Origin: Selaginella moellendorffii
Taxonomy: Eukaryota > Streptophyta > Lycopodiopsida > Selaginellales > Selaginellaceae
Assembly (NCBI RefSeq): GCF_000143415.4
Contig: NW_003314387.1
Coordinates: 279,662-343,661, forward strand
DNA: 64,000 nt
Reading direction: 5' to 3'
Part shown: positions 1 to 9,230 of the stretch, in pieces
Position numbering within the stretch: position 1 is the first letter of the stretch
How the letters are laid out: each line of letters opens with the position of its first letter
Made by a program: the position numbers and the translations under genes
Notes under the pieces: generated by a model
Database searches by the model: none
The model's input: only the letters and a program-made list of their open reading frames with translations
Told to the model about the DNA's origin: nothing

Positions 1-1960
1 GAGGTGAGTATCCTGGATATATATCTTTTTCTTCGTATTGTTTATCTTTTAGATTTTTTTGGAAAAAATCATTGATTCATTAAGTTAGATTTTGTTTTTG
101 AGTACTGACATGTACCAATGGCCAAGAAAAATGTTCATAAAATTGTTTTTCATACAACATTTAGCTTATATAAGTCTTTAATGATATCGTTTAGTTTGAA
201 CAATACTTCATTTTCAACAAGATTCTTTATGATATATCAAAGGTGATTAATAACTTCATCAATGATGTCTTGATTTACTCAGAGGGGATGTGGTAGAATT
301 ATATTTATAATGTTTGCATGATGTTGGATTTACTGCAAGAAGTTGGTTTAAAGTTGAAATAGTCAAGATGCATATTTGGGTTTAAGGATATGACTTATCT
401 TGGGGACTTGTATTTTTTGTGAAGATTTACAAATTGATTTTGACAAATTTATGACTTCTTTAAAGTTTCATACTCCAAAATGCATAAATTATATGTAGCA
501 CTTCTTAAATAAAGTGTAACATCTTAATTGTTTTGTTGATCATGTTTTTTTTATTATATTGAACCATAGCAAACATTATTGAAATTGTCAACATTCTTTT
601 TCATCTAGTCTAAAGAATGTGGGCAGGTGTTTATGAATCTCAAAAAGCTATTGATAATTCTTCTAATCTTGGTGTTTCTAATTATAATTAACCTATTCAT
701 TTTATGCGTGAATGCTTCTTATTTCAGTCTCGGGGGTGTATTGATGCAAATGAGTCTGGTCAATATCATTCCATTGCATATATTAGTTGTATATTGTAAC
801 TAGAAAAAATGAACTACTCCATAATAAAAAAGTGTTTAGTAGTAGTTTGGGGTTTTAATAAGTTTTATGCATATTAGCATAGTTTTCATATATTACTAAG
901 TGATTATCATATAATTACTTCATTATTAAAGTGAAAGAACTTGATTAATCATACTACTCAATTGGGTTCAAATATATAATTTCAAAGTTTTTTATTTCCT
1001 AAAGGGTTCTATAGCTAATGTTGATACTCTTTTTTGAACTCTTGTCCATTTTTTGCTCTCTTCTCATGTTCATGACAAGTCTATATTTTTCCAATATTGA
1101 TAGACTTTCTAGACAAGGATTCCATGCCATCAATAATTGTTGTATTTGATATTTAGCATTTACAAGGTGTAAAGCAAAATTTACCTTCTCTTGACAATGT
1201 TTATGAGGCTCGAAAAGTTGAGCTGTGAATCCAAAAGCTTTATAATAAGTTTGAGAATTTTGCATCACTTGTTAATAGTTTGCTCTTTTAGCATTTCTAT
1301 TCATAATATCATTTTAAAGACAATCTTCTTTATTTTGTGGGGATTAATCCTAAATATCATTTATGGTGTCTTTTATTTTTATTCTACACTTTCTCGATGC
1401 CTACTATGACTCTCGTATCTTAGGCAGCCATATGAGACATTGTCATATGATTGAAAATCTTTTTATCAGATAAAGATGTAATATGATGTTATTTGTTATG
1501 TGTGTAGTTGCATTTAGTGCCAAGCTTCTAATACTCCTCTTCATGTTACAAAAGGACATTGAAGTCATTGCAATTTCCCATTTGCATTTGATTTTATAGG
1601 GCCTATCTGACAGTCAATTACTAACAATGAATACATCATTATTACCTTCAACAATTTGATTCATTAGGTGGAAGTTGATACTCTTGCTAATGCATCTGCA
1701 ACTACTTTTATATACTTCCTCCTTAAGCAAATGGTGTTTCAGTATTTTATCTAGAGTAGATTTTCTCTCAGATAATAGTTTTGCATTTATGGCTGGGGCA
1801 TTTCATGTTTTGACATCTCAGTTAAGGATATGCTATACTTTCAAGAGTGCTTATCATCCACAGATGGATGATTTAATAGAAAGGCTCATTCTAACCTTCA
1901 AAAGGATAATTGTGAAGTATATAAATTTTCAATATTTAGATTAAGATAGTTATTTGTAGT
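1..1960 (+). mobile_element. Degenerate Ty3/gypsy retrotransposon pol relic
   Basis: Reverse transcriptase, RNase H and integrase remnants lie in the usual Ty3/gypsy order but are full of stops and frameshifts. Near 255-285 a frame reads FINDVLIYSE, the YVDD-type catalytic box. It is followed at about 330-400 by LLQEVGLKLK, a stop, then SRCIFGFKDMTYLG, matching the LKxSKCxFG..YLG segment. At 730-755 GGVLMQ resembles the RNase H start. At about 1590-1610 a DFIGPI motif marks the integrase core, and 1675-1944 holds SDNSF followed by SAYHPQMDDLIERL, the SAYHPQTDGQTER block. No LTR, gag or protease was seen, so both ends are undefined. The copy is old and cannot be active. Confidence 0.85.
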
Positions 1961-3812
1961 ATTTAGTATGCATATGTTACAGAGGCACAAAATTTCCTTA
2001 GTACTTCATCATATGAACTTTTACATAGTTATGGAACCGGCCAAAGTTGTGCCTCGTCTAGTTGTTGCTATCTGTTCGAGATGCTGCGGCAAGAAGCAGA
2101 AGGGCAAGGGGCACAAGATCGGTGTATTGCAATTGCATTTTCAATTTGGAGGTGATTGTGGGAAATGCAGTGGAAGGACACGATATTGTGGGAGTACAAG
2201 TTGCGGCACAAGAGCAATGCTTTTGTTAGTCATCGGTTTGGAGAGAATGATGAAGAGATGAGCAAGGATGAAAAGGCAATTATGTTGTTTCAACATGAAA
2301 GACTGATGCATTTTTTTATTGCTAGAAACTTAGTCTCTTGGTTGGTGTTCCGTAGTAGAATAAGTTTGTATTACCTGTCACTAAGGAAGAAGAAGAAGAG
2401 ATATTCTTACTCAGCTTTATAGATTTGGATGATTTTGAAGATGTTTCAAGGACGATGAAGACAACCTTCCTCAGGCTGCCTAAGTGCAAAATCTCAATTT
2501 TAGAGGCCTGCAAGAGAGGTTAGATATTTTCTACATTCAAGCTTTTAGGTTTCTAATTTATAAGGAATTTTAGTGCTAAAGGTGAAATCAATATCGACCA
2601 AAAGAGGCTATGTATCAATTGTAATGTAATCAGCACTAGTCATGCTAAAAAATTTAAATAATTTGTTACATGTTGGTGCATGCAACACTGCAATGCTGCA
2701 TGGTTTGATTAATAGTAATACAAGATTACTCTTATTGCATATCAACTATGTTTAGGAAATTTTATACATTATAAACATGTTTTTAAATCTTAAATACAAA
2801 TTAGTCTAAATAAATAACAACTATTAGATGATACAATATCCCAGAATATCAAAGTACTTTCTAGGTATATTCATTGCTCTATCTCAACCTGATAAAATAA
2901 ATTTAGAATAAATTATATATAAACAGTATTTAAATTATCACTCATTTTGAGTCTTAAATTATATTAATTATTGTGTATAAATTTTAAAATGTTATTTGAG
3001 ATATAAAAATAATCAATAATAAAATCATAAAAAGTGTATTTAAAATTTAATTTTTATATATTAAATCCTTTAATTTATTTGAAAGTGGTTTAACTTAAAT
3101 ATAAATGAGAATTTTGTCCTTATATTTAACAAAAACTCCTAAAATTTTTGAACTCAAAATTTAAATATGCACAATTTATTCACAGTGAGTGCATGGAATA
3201 TGAAAGTGGAATATAGAAAAATACATATTTTATTAGCCAAAAAACCCTAACTTATATAGAAGAGTGAGTGGTTTTGATAAAATTAATCCAAGGGCTACTA
3301 AAATCTCACTATACTAATAATAATATAGAGCATTATAGCCATAAATTTGGACTTCTTCTCAAAAGAACAAAAGGTAGTTAAAGATTTCTAGTTAATGGGC
3401 CGGGATACAAAGGGATTAGGAACAACTAGCACTACCTACAAATTCTTTAGTGCCTTTTAATATTCCTATAGAAATTTCCTATAACACTTCCATTCTTTTG
3501 AGCAAAGAGATATTATAAGATTGGGAAAATGAATTAACACTCAATCATCTATTTTATACTTTGTAATTGGATGATGGTTAAAATTATAGTCCCATTTGTA
3601 CATGGCCCAAGTGTTTAATAAACTCTACTTAAACCAATAGAAGAGTTTTCATTTATTGATCTTAGGACTTAACATCAATAGCTTGTAACAATCACAAAGG
3701 TAAACTCAATTTAATTAGCAATATCAGATTATCCATCAACACAAACTACAGTACATTCCGAGAATCATCATGGCTTGGGGATTTAGGGTGCGCACGCCCT
3801 TGGGTTAGTGGA
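1961..3812. other. AT-rich intergenic stretch
   Basis: After the integrase relic, 1961-2420 holds short open frames that may be the tail of the same element or an unrelated fragment. No domain is recognisable. From about 2520 to 3720 the DNA is strongly A+T-rich with no convincing frame. Nothing marks the promoter of the gene starting at 3813 beyond its position. Confidence 0.6.
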
Positions 3813-6126
3813 ATGGAGGAGTTGGATTGGGACGAAGCGCTTCTGCTGCCAAACGAAGTCCAGGATTTTCTAGATGCGTACTTGGAAGGCAAAGTTTCAC
3901 TCCCTGTAGATGATGATTATGGCGTGCCTGTCTACATGAAGGTACCGAGTATGCTGCTGTTCCGGATAGGTCAGTCGGAGCATTCCTGCTGTGCCCAGCT
4001 GAAAGAGCAGCTCGAGAACGCCGAAAGTCTAGGCCGTCGATGCATGATCGTTTCTGGTGTCTCAGGATGCGGGAAAACAAGGTCATTGTATGATCTTTTC
4101 TGTGTTAAGTGCATGCAAATATATATCACAATGACCTGACCCTCCGTTTTTCCAGGAAAGAGATGGATTTTATTTCGTCGTCACTGCCCTCAACGGGGGG
4201 TCTCAGGATCTCGAATTCTCAATCAGGATGTTGGAGAGCTTTCTGATTCGTGCCCATCGCAATCCTGAAGGTGAGAGCCTTATGGAGTTGGCCCTCAACC
4301 AGACCGTCGCCAGAGTGTTCGTGACGCTGTTACTGGCCTGCAGAATGAAGATTTATCTCTACTGCAAGAGCAAGAATATCACGTCGCGTCAGTGGCTGCT
4401 CTTGCAAGCCGCATGCAGGGGTTTAGCACAGCAAGACGGCGTTGCTCTACTGCGCGATCCTTTTTGCGAGTTCTTCAGGGGTGCGGTGACGAAGTTATGT
4501 GGTTTATCGCGGAACCAGATAGGGTCTCAGCTGGAGCCACTGTTACACCAACTCAACTCTCCGGTGCCCATACCAACGATTGCTCTTGACGAAGCCCAAG
4601 AAGCGATGAAATTGTTTGAGGATGGCTACTTTTGGTCGACTTCGAGGGGTGGGTACGTGCCTTTTGCGAACTGCCTGGAAAATCACTGCAGAGTGGATAC
4701 AGCTCTGAAGCACGTAGTCATAGTCTCAGGCACAGGGTACACATTGTACTTCAAGCAGGATCTTCTCTGCACTGGTATTGGTAAGCTTATAGCGGATACC
4801 GACTTTGTGAACTTCGGTATCTGGGAGAATGCTAAGGAGATGGTTAACTACGCTGAACAGGCTATAGCACTAACAGAAGACGATGAAGCGGACTTGCGGA
4901 CCCTGTACAAAGTCTTTAAAGGAAGGTTTCGACCACTGGCGTGTGTTTTGGAAATCATGATCCTAAAGGACTTGAGCCTGCGGGAGGCAGCAGCTTATGT
5001 CACAGTGGGATTGACAACAAAGCGGAGTCAGCCAGAGACGAAGAAAACTTCCTACGGGGCGGTGTCGAAGTTGGCAGAGAAACAGGCCATTGTCCATGGA
5101 GTGAATCTCATTCAGGAACTTGAGGCGGCTGTAGTGCAGTATTTCGGTGCTGGAAGGGGTTACGTTTTCAGGGACAACGAGGACATATGTGTGGCACTGG
5201 TTGAGGCTGGTCTGGGATGGTTGGAGCGGACAGCTGCGGGGTGCATTGTTCATGTGGACGAGTACTTGGTTCTTGCAGCAGCTAGAAATTATTTTCAAGA
5301 TCAACACCAGGCAAAGGGATTCCTCCCGAGTAGTTACCTGCCATCAAAGTGGCTGCGACTAACGGCTGCTGTGCCTTATCCGTCAGGCCAGGGGTTGTGC
5401 TTGCAGAACTTCTTAGCTCTATCGTTTGAGAGCATGTGGGAGAAGTTCGGTGGTAAAATGGCAGACATGCCACTTCTCAGACCACTGCTGCAGGCAAGCG
5501 GCTGCCCTCAAGGGTTTCAAGAGTTGGCCGCTAGGAAAGGTGAAGTTGTGAAAGGCTTGATCGATGCATTTGTTTCTGCCGACGGCTACGATCCAGAAGT
5601 CTTTCTTGTGGACTTGGAAAGGGATGATCCACTCTGCACGACATGGATCTCAGGAGACAACACTGCCGGTGCTGATGCTGTGCGAGGCATTCGCTACAAA
5701 TTCAATGAAGGGAATGGAGACACAGAGGTGTACGTGATGCACGTCTTGGAGCAGCACAAGTTTCCTAAGAATGCACTGAGCTCGACCAATACCGGTTTTC
5801 CTGAGGATACAGAAGCATACAAGTTGCTCTCGAGCATTCAGTTAAAGCTCTTGGTAATGCCGCCGCAGTTGAAGGGAGATCAATGTCGCTATTTCTGGGA
5901 GATGCATGCGGGAGGGAAAAAATCAGGCTTCGTCGTCTTGGATGCAGAGAATGCTGCAGACCTGTTTGGTGATGAATCTGCTCTCGAATTCTTGAGGAGG
6001 ATGAAGTTCGGCCCCAGTGCCCTGCAGGCTGAAGCTCACGAGCGGAAGCGGAACTTGCCACCACCACGCGTAAAGCGGTCCAAACGGTCGAAGTTTGCCC
6101 AAAGGTGTGACTTCGTCTCAGGGTGA
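3813..6126 (+). CDS. P-loop NTPase with possible nuclease-like C-terminus (CR/Crinkler-RHS-like)
   Basis: Two exons, 3813..4103 and 4156..6126, are joined in phase 0 across a 52-bp GT-AG intron, giving 753 residues. Residues 82-89 (GVSGCGKT) form a Walker A P-loop and 238-245 (PTIALDEAQ region, acidic pair D242-E243) a Walker B. This is the core of a STAND/AAA-type NTPase. Further on, GAD at about 602-604 and QHK at 630-632 have the spacing of a degenerate PD-(D/E)XK nuclease (D...QxK). NTPase followed by a REase fold is the architecture described for CR (Crinkler-RHS) effector-like proteins of many eukaryotes. The C-terminus is basic (KRSKRSK), a possible nuclear signal. The NTPase call is firm; the nuclease and family calls are inference. 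No UBL header domain is visible. The gene lies next to a tRNA-Thr, and a second CR-like gene starts 3.1 kb downstream. Confidence 0.7.
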
Positions 6127-6386
6127 GAGCAGGACTATACTGTGTATGATCTAAGATGATTGTGACCCAAGTGCTGATCCTGTGGTGAGAATTGTGAAAA
6201 GCTTTTGGAAGAGACTTATAGAACTTGTATCTTGAAGTTCTAAGTTTCTTATTATAATTGTGTTTTATATGTGAAATATTTTGAATTAATAACGGGAGTC
6301 TTGACTGATATCGTATGTCAATATGTCAATATCGCTTGCTCTGGCCACTTTATATTAAAGACATTTATCATGGTTATAAATGTTAA

Positions 6387-6460
6387 GCTTTCATAGCTCA
6401 GCTGGTCAGAGCACCCGTTTAGTAAGCGGGAGGTCCTGAGTTCAAATCTCAGTGGAAGCA
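6387..6460 (+). tRNA. tRNA-Thr(AGU)
   Basis: A 74-nt intronless cloverleaf. The acceptor arms GCTTTCA and TGGAAGC pair with one G-T, followed by discriminator A. The D-arm is TAGCTCAGCTGGTCAGAGCA. The anticodon stem CCCGT/GCGGG encloses TTAGTAA with anticodon AGT. The T-arm contains the B-box GTTCAAATC. No CCA is encoded, as expected for a nuclear gene. It ends 5 bases before the stop codon of the opposite-strand PPR gene. Confidence 0.95.
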
Positions 6461-6465
6461 TAGGC

Positions 6466-9123
6466 TCAATGCTTTCCCTCCAGGACGCTGGCCAGTGCCA
6501 CATAAGGCGAGTCGTTAGTGGAGCTTAGTCCCTTCTTCCCGGGCATGGATTTTGCGATGGCGAGAACTTCGTTGGCTGCGCGCTTGCCCCTCTCGACATC
6601 TCCATAGCTCTTGGACGACGCGAGCAGCATGTTCCATACTACACAATCCGGTACAAATGGCATGTTTTCGATGAGCTCCTCGGCCTTGTCCAGCCTTCCC
6701 GATCGCCCCAAGAGATCCACCATGCAGCCATAGTGCTCGGCTCTCGGCATTGGATCGTCGCCAGGCTTGTCCTCCAGCACACACAGGAAGATTTCCCTGC
6801 CTTGTTCCACCAGGCCAGCGTGAGAGCACGCAAACAACACCGCCACCAAGCTGCTGCTGCTTTGCTCCAATCCTTCCAGTGACATGCCCCGGAAAGCTTC
6901 CAGCGCCGATTCGCAGCGCCCGGCCTTAGCGAGCTCCACCGCCATTGTGTTCCACGAGATGACGCTTTTCTCCCCCATTGTTTCGAAGATCACGGTTGCT
7001 TGCTCGAGCCTACCGAGCTTGCCATACATGCTGACGAGAGCATTCGCTACAACCACGTCACGCTCCAGGCCTGCTTCCAAAACTCGAGCGTGGATTTGCG
7101 AGCTTTGCTTTGACGCTCTCAAGTCCCCGCAAGCGTCGAGGACGCTGATCAAGGTCACCCTGTCCGGCTTCAGGCCTTCCAAATCCATGTGTTGGAAGAG
7201 TTTCATAGCTTCGGTTGCTTGATTGTTTTGAGCATAGGCCGCCACTAAAGAGCTCCAAGAGATCTCGTTCTTTCTCTCTTCCATGCTCCAGAACACCTCC
7301 TTTGCGTTTCCCAAGCTGTGGCACTTCCCATACATGTTGACGAGGCTGTTACACACGGCAACGTTAGAGCCATAGCCAGATTCGATAATGCGGGAACGAA
7401 GAAACTCGCCTTCTTCAATTTCCTCCCAAACAGCTGCAGCATCGACCATGCTGATCAAAGTTATAGCGTTTGGCTTCACTCCTTCCATATCCATTCTCCT
7501 TCGCAGCTCAAACACGTCTCTACCTTTGCTGGCACTAGAATCGTTTTCTCCTGCTGCCTGCACGTAAATGGAGAGCATTACATTCCATGAAACCACGTCT
7601 CGCCCGTAACTCAAGCTCTCGAAAACACTCCTTGCCTCCTCCAAATCATCACACTTACCATACATATTGACGACGCAGTTCGCCACAGTGGGAAGCAAAT
7701 CCATTCCGCTCGCCACGGCACACTGGTGAACTTGTCTCCCCCGTCTCAGATCTGCAAAACTCGCGCAACAGTCGAGGAGCGTGACGAAAGTTACTGGATC
7801 CGGCTGGAAACCTTCTAAATCCATCTGCTGAAACAGCTCCCAAGTGCCTTGAATTCCCTGCTCGTTCTGGGAGCACGTAGACAGCATCGAGTTCCAGGAC
7901 ACAACGTCCCTCTTCGCGTGAGACAAATCAAAAACTCTTTTTGCGCTGTCTAGCCTTCCCAACTTGCCAAACAAGTTGACAAGCGCAGTCGCCACCACCG
8001 GATGCTGATGGAAACCATTTTCTAGAACGCGATCGGTGATTGCGATTATGAGCTTCGATCCTGCTGCAGCAAAAGAAGAAGAAAAAGAAATATCAGTCCA
8101 AGCACAAGCATCCAAGATGCTAACAAAAGTTACCTCGTTCGCCTGTACTCCTTCCAGATCCATTTTCTGGAGCTGCCTGATCGCCTCCCAGAAGTATCCG
8201 TTCTGAGAAAACGCTGCTATCGTTCCGGACCACGAGACAACGTTTTTTTCGTCCAGCTTCTCAAAGCTTTCTTTCATCTTTTCCATGTCCCCACACTTCC
8301 CATAAGATCTTACGAGCAAGTTGAGGAGCTTGTCGTCTTTCTCTAGTCCGGTCTCGATGATCTGGAGGTGGATTTCCTCGCAAACTCTCGCATCCCTCGT
8401 CTCCATCACAGCCTCGAGAATGGTGATAAACGTCACACGGCAAGGCTTGACCCCATCAGCTTGCATGCTCCAAAAGCACACCATCGCACGATCTGGATGC
8501 CCGTTCTGGACGAAAGCCGAGATCATGGCAGTCCAGGACACCAAATCTTTGTTACAAATCTCATCAAAGACCGATCTCGCTTGATCCACCTCGCAGCATC
8601 GGCCGTAGAGACTGACGAGAGCATTCTGGATCATCACGTCATCCGGAAGAAATCCCTCCTGTTTGATCCGAGAATGAAACCACTGCCCTCGAGAGAAGCT
8701 CTTGCAACAACCCAGTGCGCTGATGATTGTCACACGGTTGGCTCTCACCCCCTCAAGCTCCATCTTCCAAAAGCACTCAAGAGCATCGTCGAGATGCCCA
8801 TTCTGGGCATAAGCTGCGAGCATGATTGTCCAGGAGAAAACATTAGAATCCTCCATCCTGTCAAGAATTTTCCGGGCTTCCTCCAGAGCACCACACTTCC
8901 CATACATGTTGATGAGGAGATTCTCCACAAACCTGTTCTTGCCCATTCCACACTCCACGGAATGGCGATGGATTCGTTTGCCCGCTTCCAGAGCACCCAA
9001 CCTGACGCACCAATCCAGCATAAGTGCGTATGTGGAAGGATTTGCATCGCGCTGGTGCTGCTCAAGATCCTCCACTGCCTGCTCTAGCTCCAAAATGCCA
9101 CTGGTGGCTGGAAACAATGCCAT
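6466..9123 (-). CDS. PLS-class PPR protein without DYW domain
   Basis: Single exon, 885 residues from the first ATG at 9123; the frame stays open upstream to about 9189 but without an ATG. Tandem PPR motifs fill the protein, with repeated signatures such as VSWNTM, NALVSMYGKCG and LEGVQPDxVTF. The spacing alternates P, L and S motifs, marking the PLS subclass. Such proteins bind organellar RNA in a sequence-specific way. The C-terminus has an E1-like stretch (HYGCMVDLLGRSGRLDKAEE) and stops at VLEGKH. There is no E+ or DYW deaminase domain, so any editing would need a DYW partner in trans. It is head-to-head with the gene at 9231. Parts of its 5' region recur as pseudogene fragments at 12.2, 16.3, 26.4, 30.1 and 40.3 kb. 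Targeting is uncertain because no clear transit peptide is seen. Confidence 0.9.
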   Translation of the reverse strand: MALFPATSGILELEQAVEDLEQHQRDANPSTYALMLDWCVRLGALEAGKRIHRHSVECGMGKNRFVENLLINMYGKCGALEEARKILDRMEDSNVFSWTIMLAAYAQNGHLDDALECFWKMELEGVRANRVTIISALGCCKSFSRGQWFHSRIKQEGFLPDDVMIQNALVSLYGRCCEVDQARSVFDEICNKDLVSWTAMISAFVQNGHPDRAMVCFWSMQADGVKPCRVTFITILEAVMETRDARVCEEIHLQIIETGLEKDDKLLNLLVRSYGKCGDMEKMKESFEKLDEKNVVSWSGTIAAFSQNGYFWEAIRQLQKMDLEGVQANEVTFVSILDACAWTDISFSSSFAAAGSKLIIAITDRVLENGFHQHPVVATALVNLFGKLGRLDSAKRVFDLSHAKRDVVSWNSMLSTCSQNEQGIQGTWELFQQMDLEGFQPDPVTFVTLLDCCASFADLRRGRQVHQCAVASGMDLLPTVANCVVNMYGKCDDLEEARSVFESLSYGRDVVSWNVMLSIYVQAAGENDSSASKGRDVFELRRRMDMEGVKPNAITLISMVDAAAVWEEIEEGEFLRSRIIESGYGSNVAVCNSLVNMYGKCHSLGNAKEVFWSMEERKNEISWSSLVAAYAQNNQATEAMKLFQHMDLEGLKPDRVTLISVLDACGDLRASKQSSQIHARVLEAGLERDVVVANALVSMYGKLGRLEQATVIFETMGEKSVISWNTMAVELAKAGRCESALEAFRGMSLEGLEQSSSSLVAVLFACSHAGLVEQGREIFLCVLEDKPGDDPMPRAEHYGCMVDLLGRSGRLDKAEELIENMPFVPDCVVWNMLLASSKSYGDVERGKRAANEVLAIAKSMPGKKGLSSTNDSPYVALASVLEGKH

Positions 9124-9230
9124 AGAATGGTGGAACACATTCAAAAAAAAATTTGAAACGCGATTCAAATTAGGATTGCAGTAGGGCAAAAAAGAATGTA
9201 ACCTAAAAACCCAAAACCCTTAATAACAGC
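9124..9230. promoter_or_regulatory. Compact divergent promoter region
   Basis: Only 107 bp separate the start codons of the minus-strand PPR gene and the plus-strand REase-kinase gene. The interval is A-rich and contains AAAACCCTTAATA, a degenerate telo-box-like string. No clear TATA box was seen. Shared control is inferred from geometry only. Confidence 0.45.

Noticed and set aside
8368-9087. 239-codon plus ORF
   Set aside because: Antisense shadow of the PPR gene.
9123-9189. Upstream extension of the PPR protein to 907 residues
   Set aside because: The extension begins at TTG. The first ATG is at 9123.
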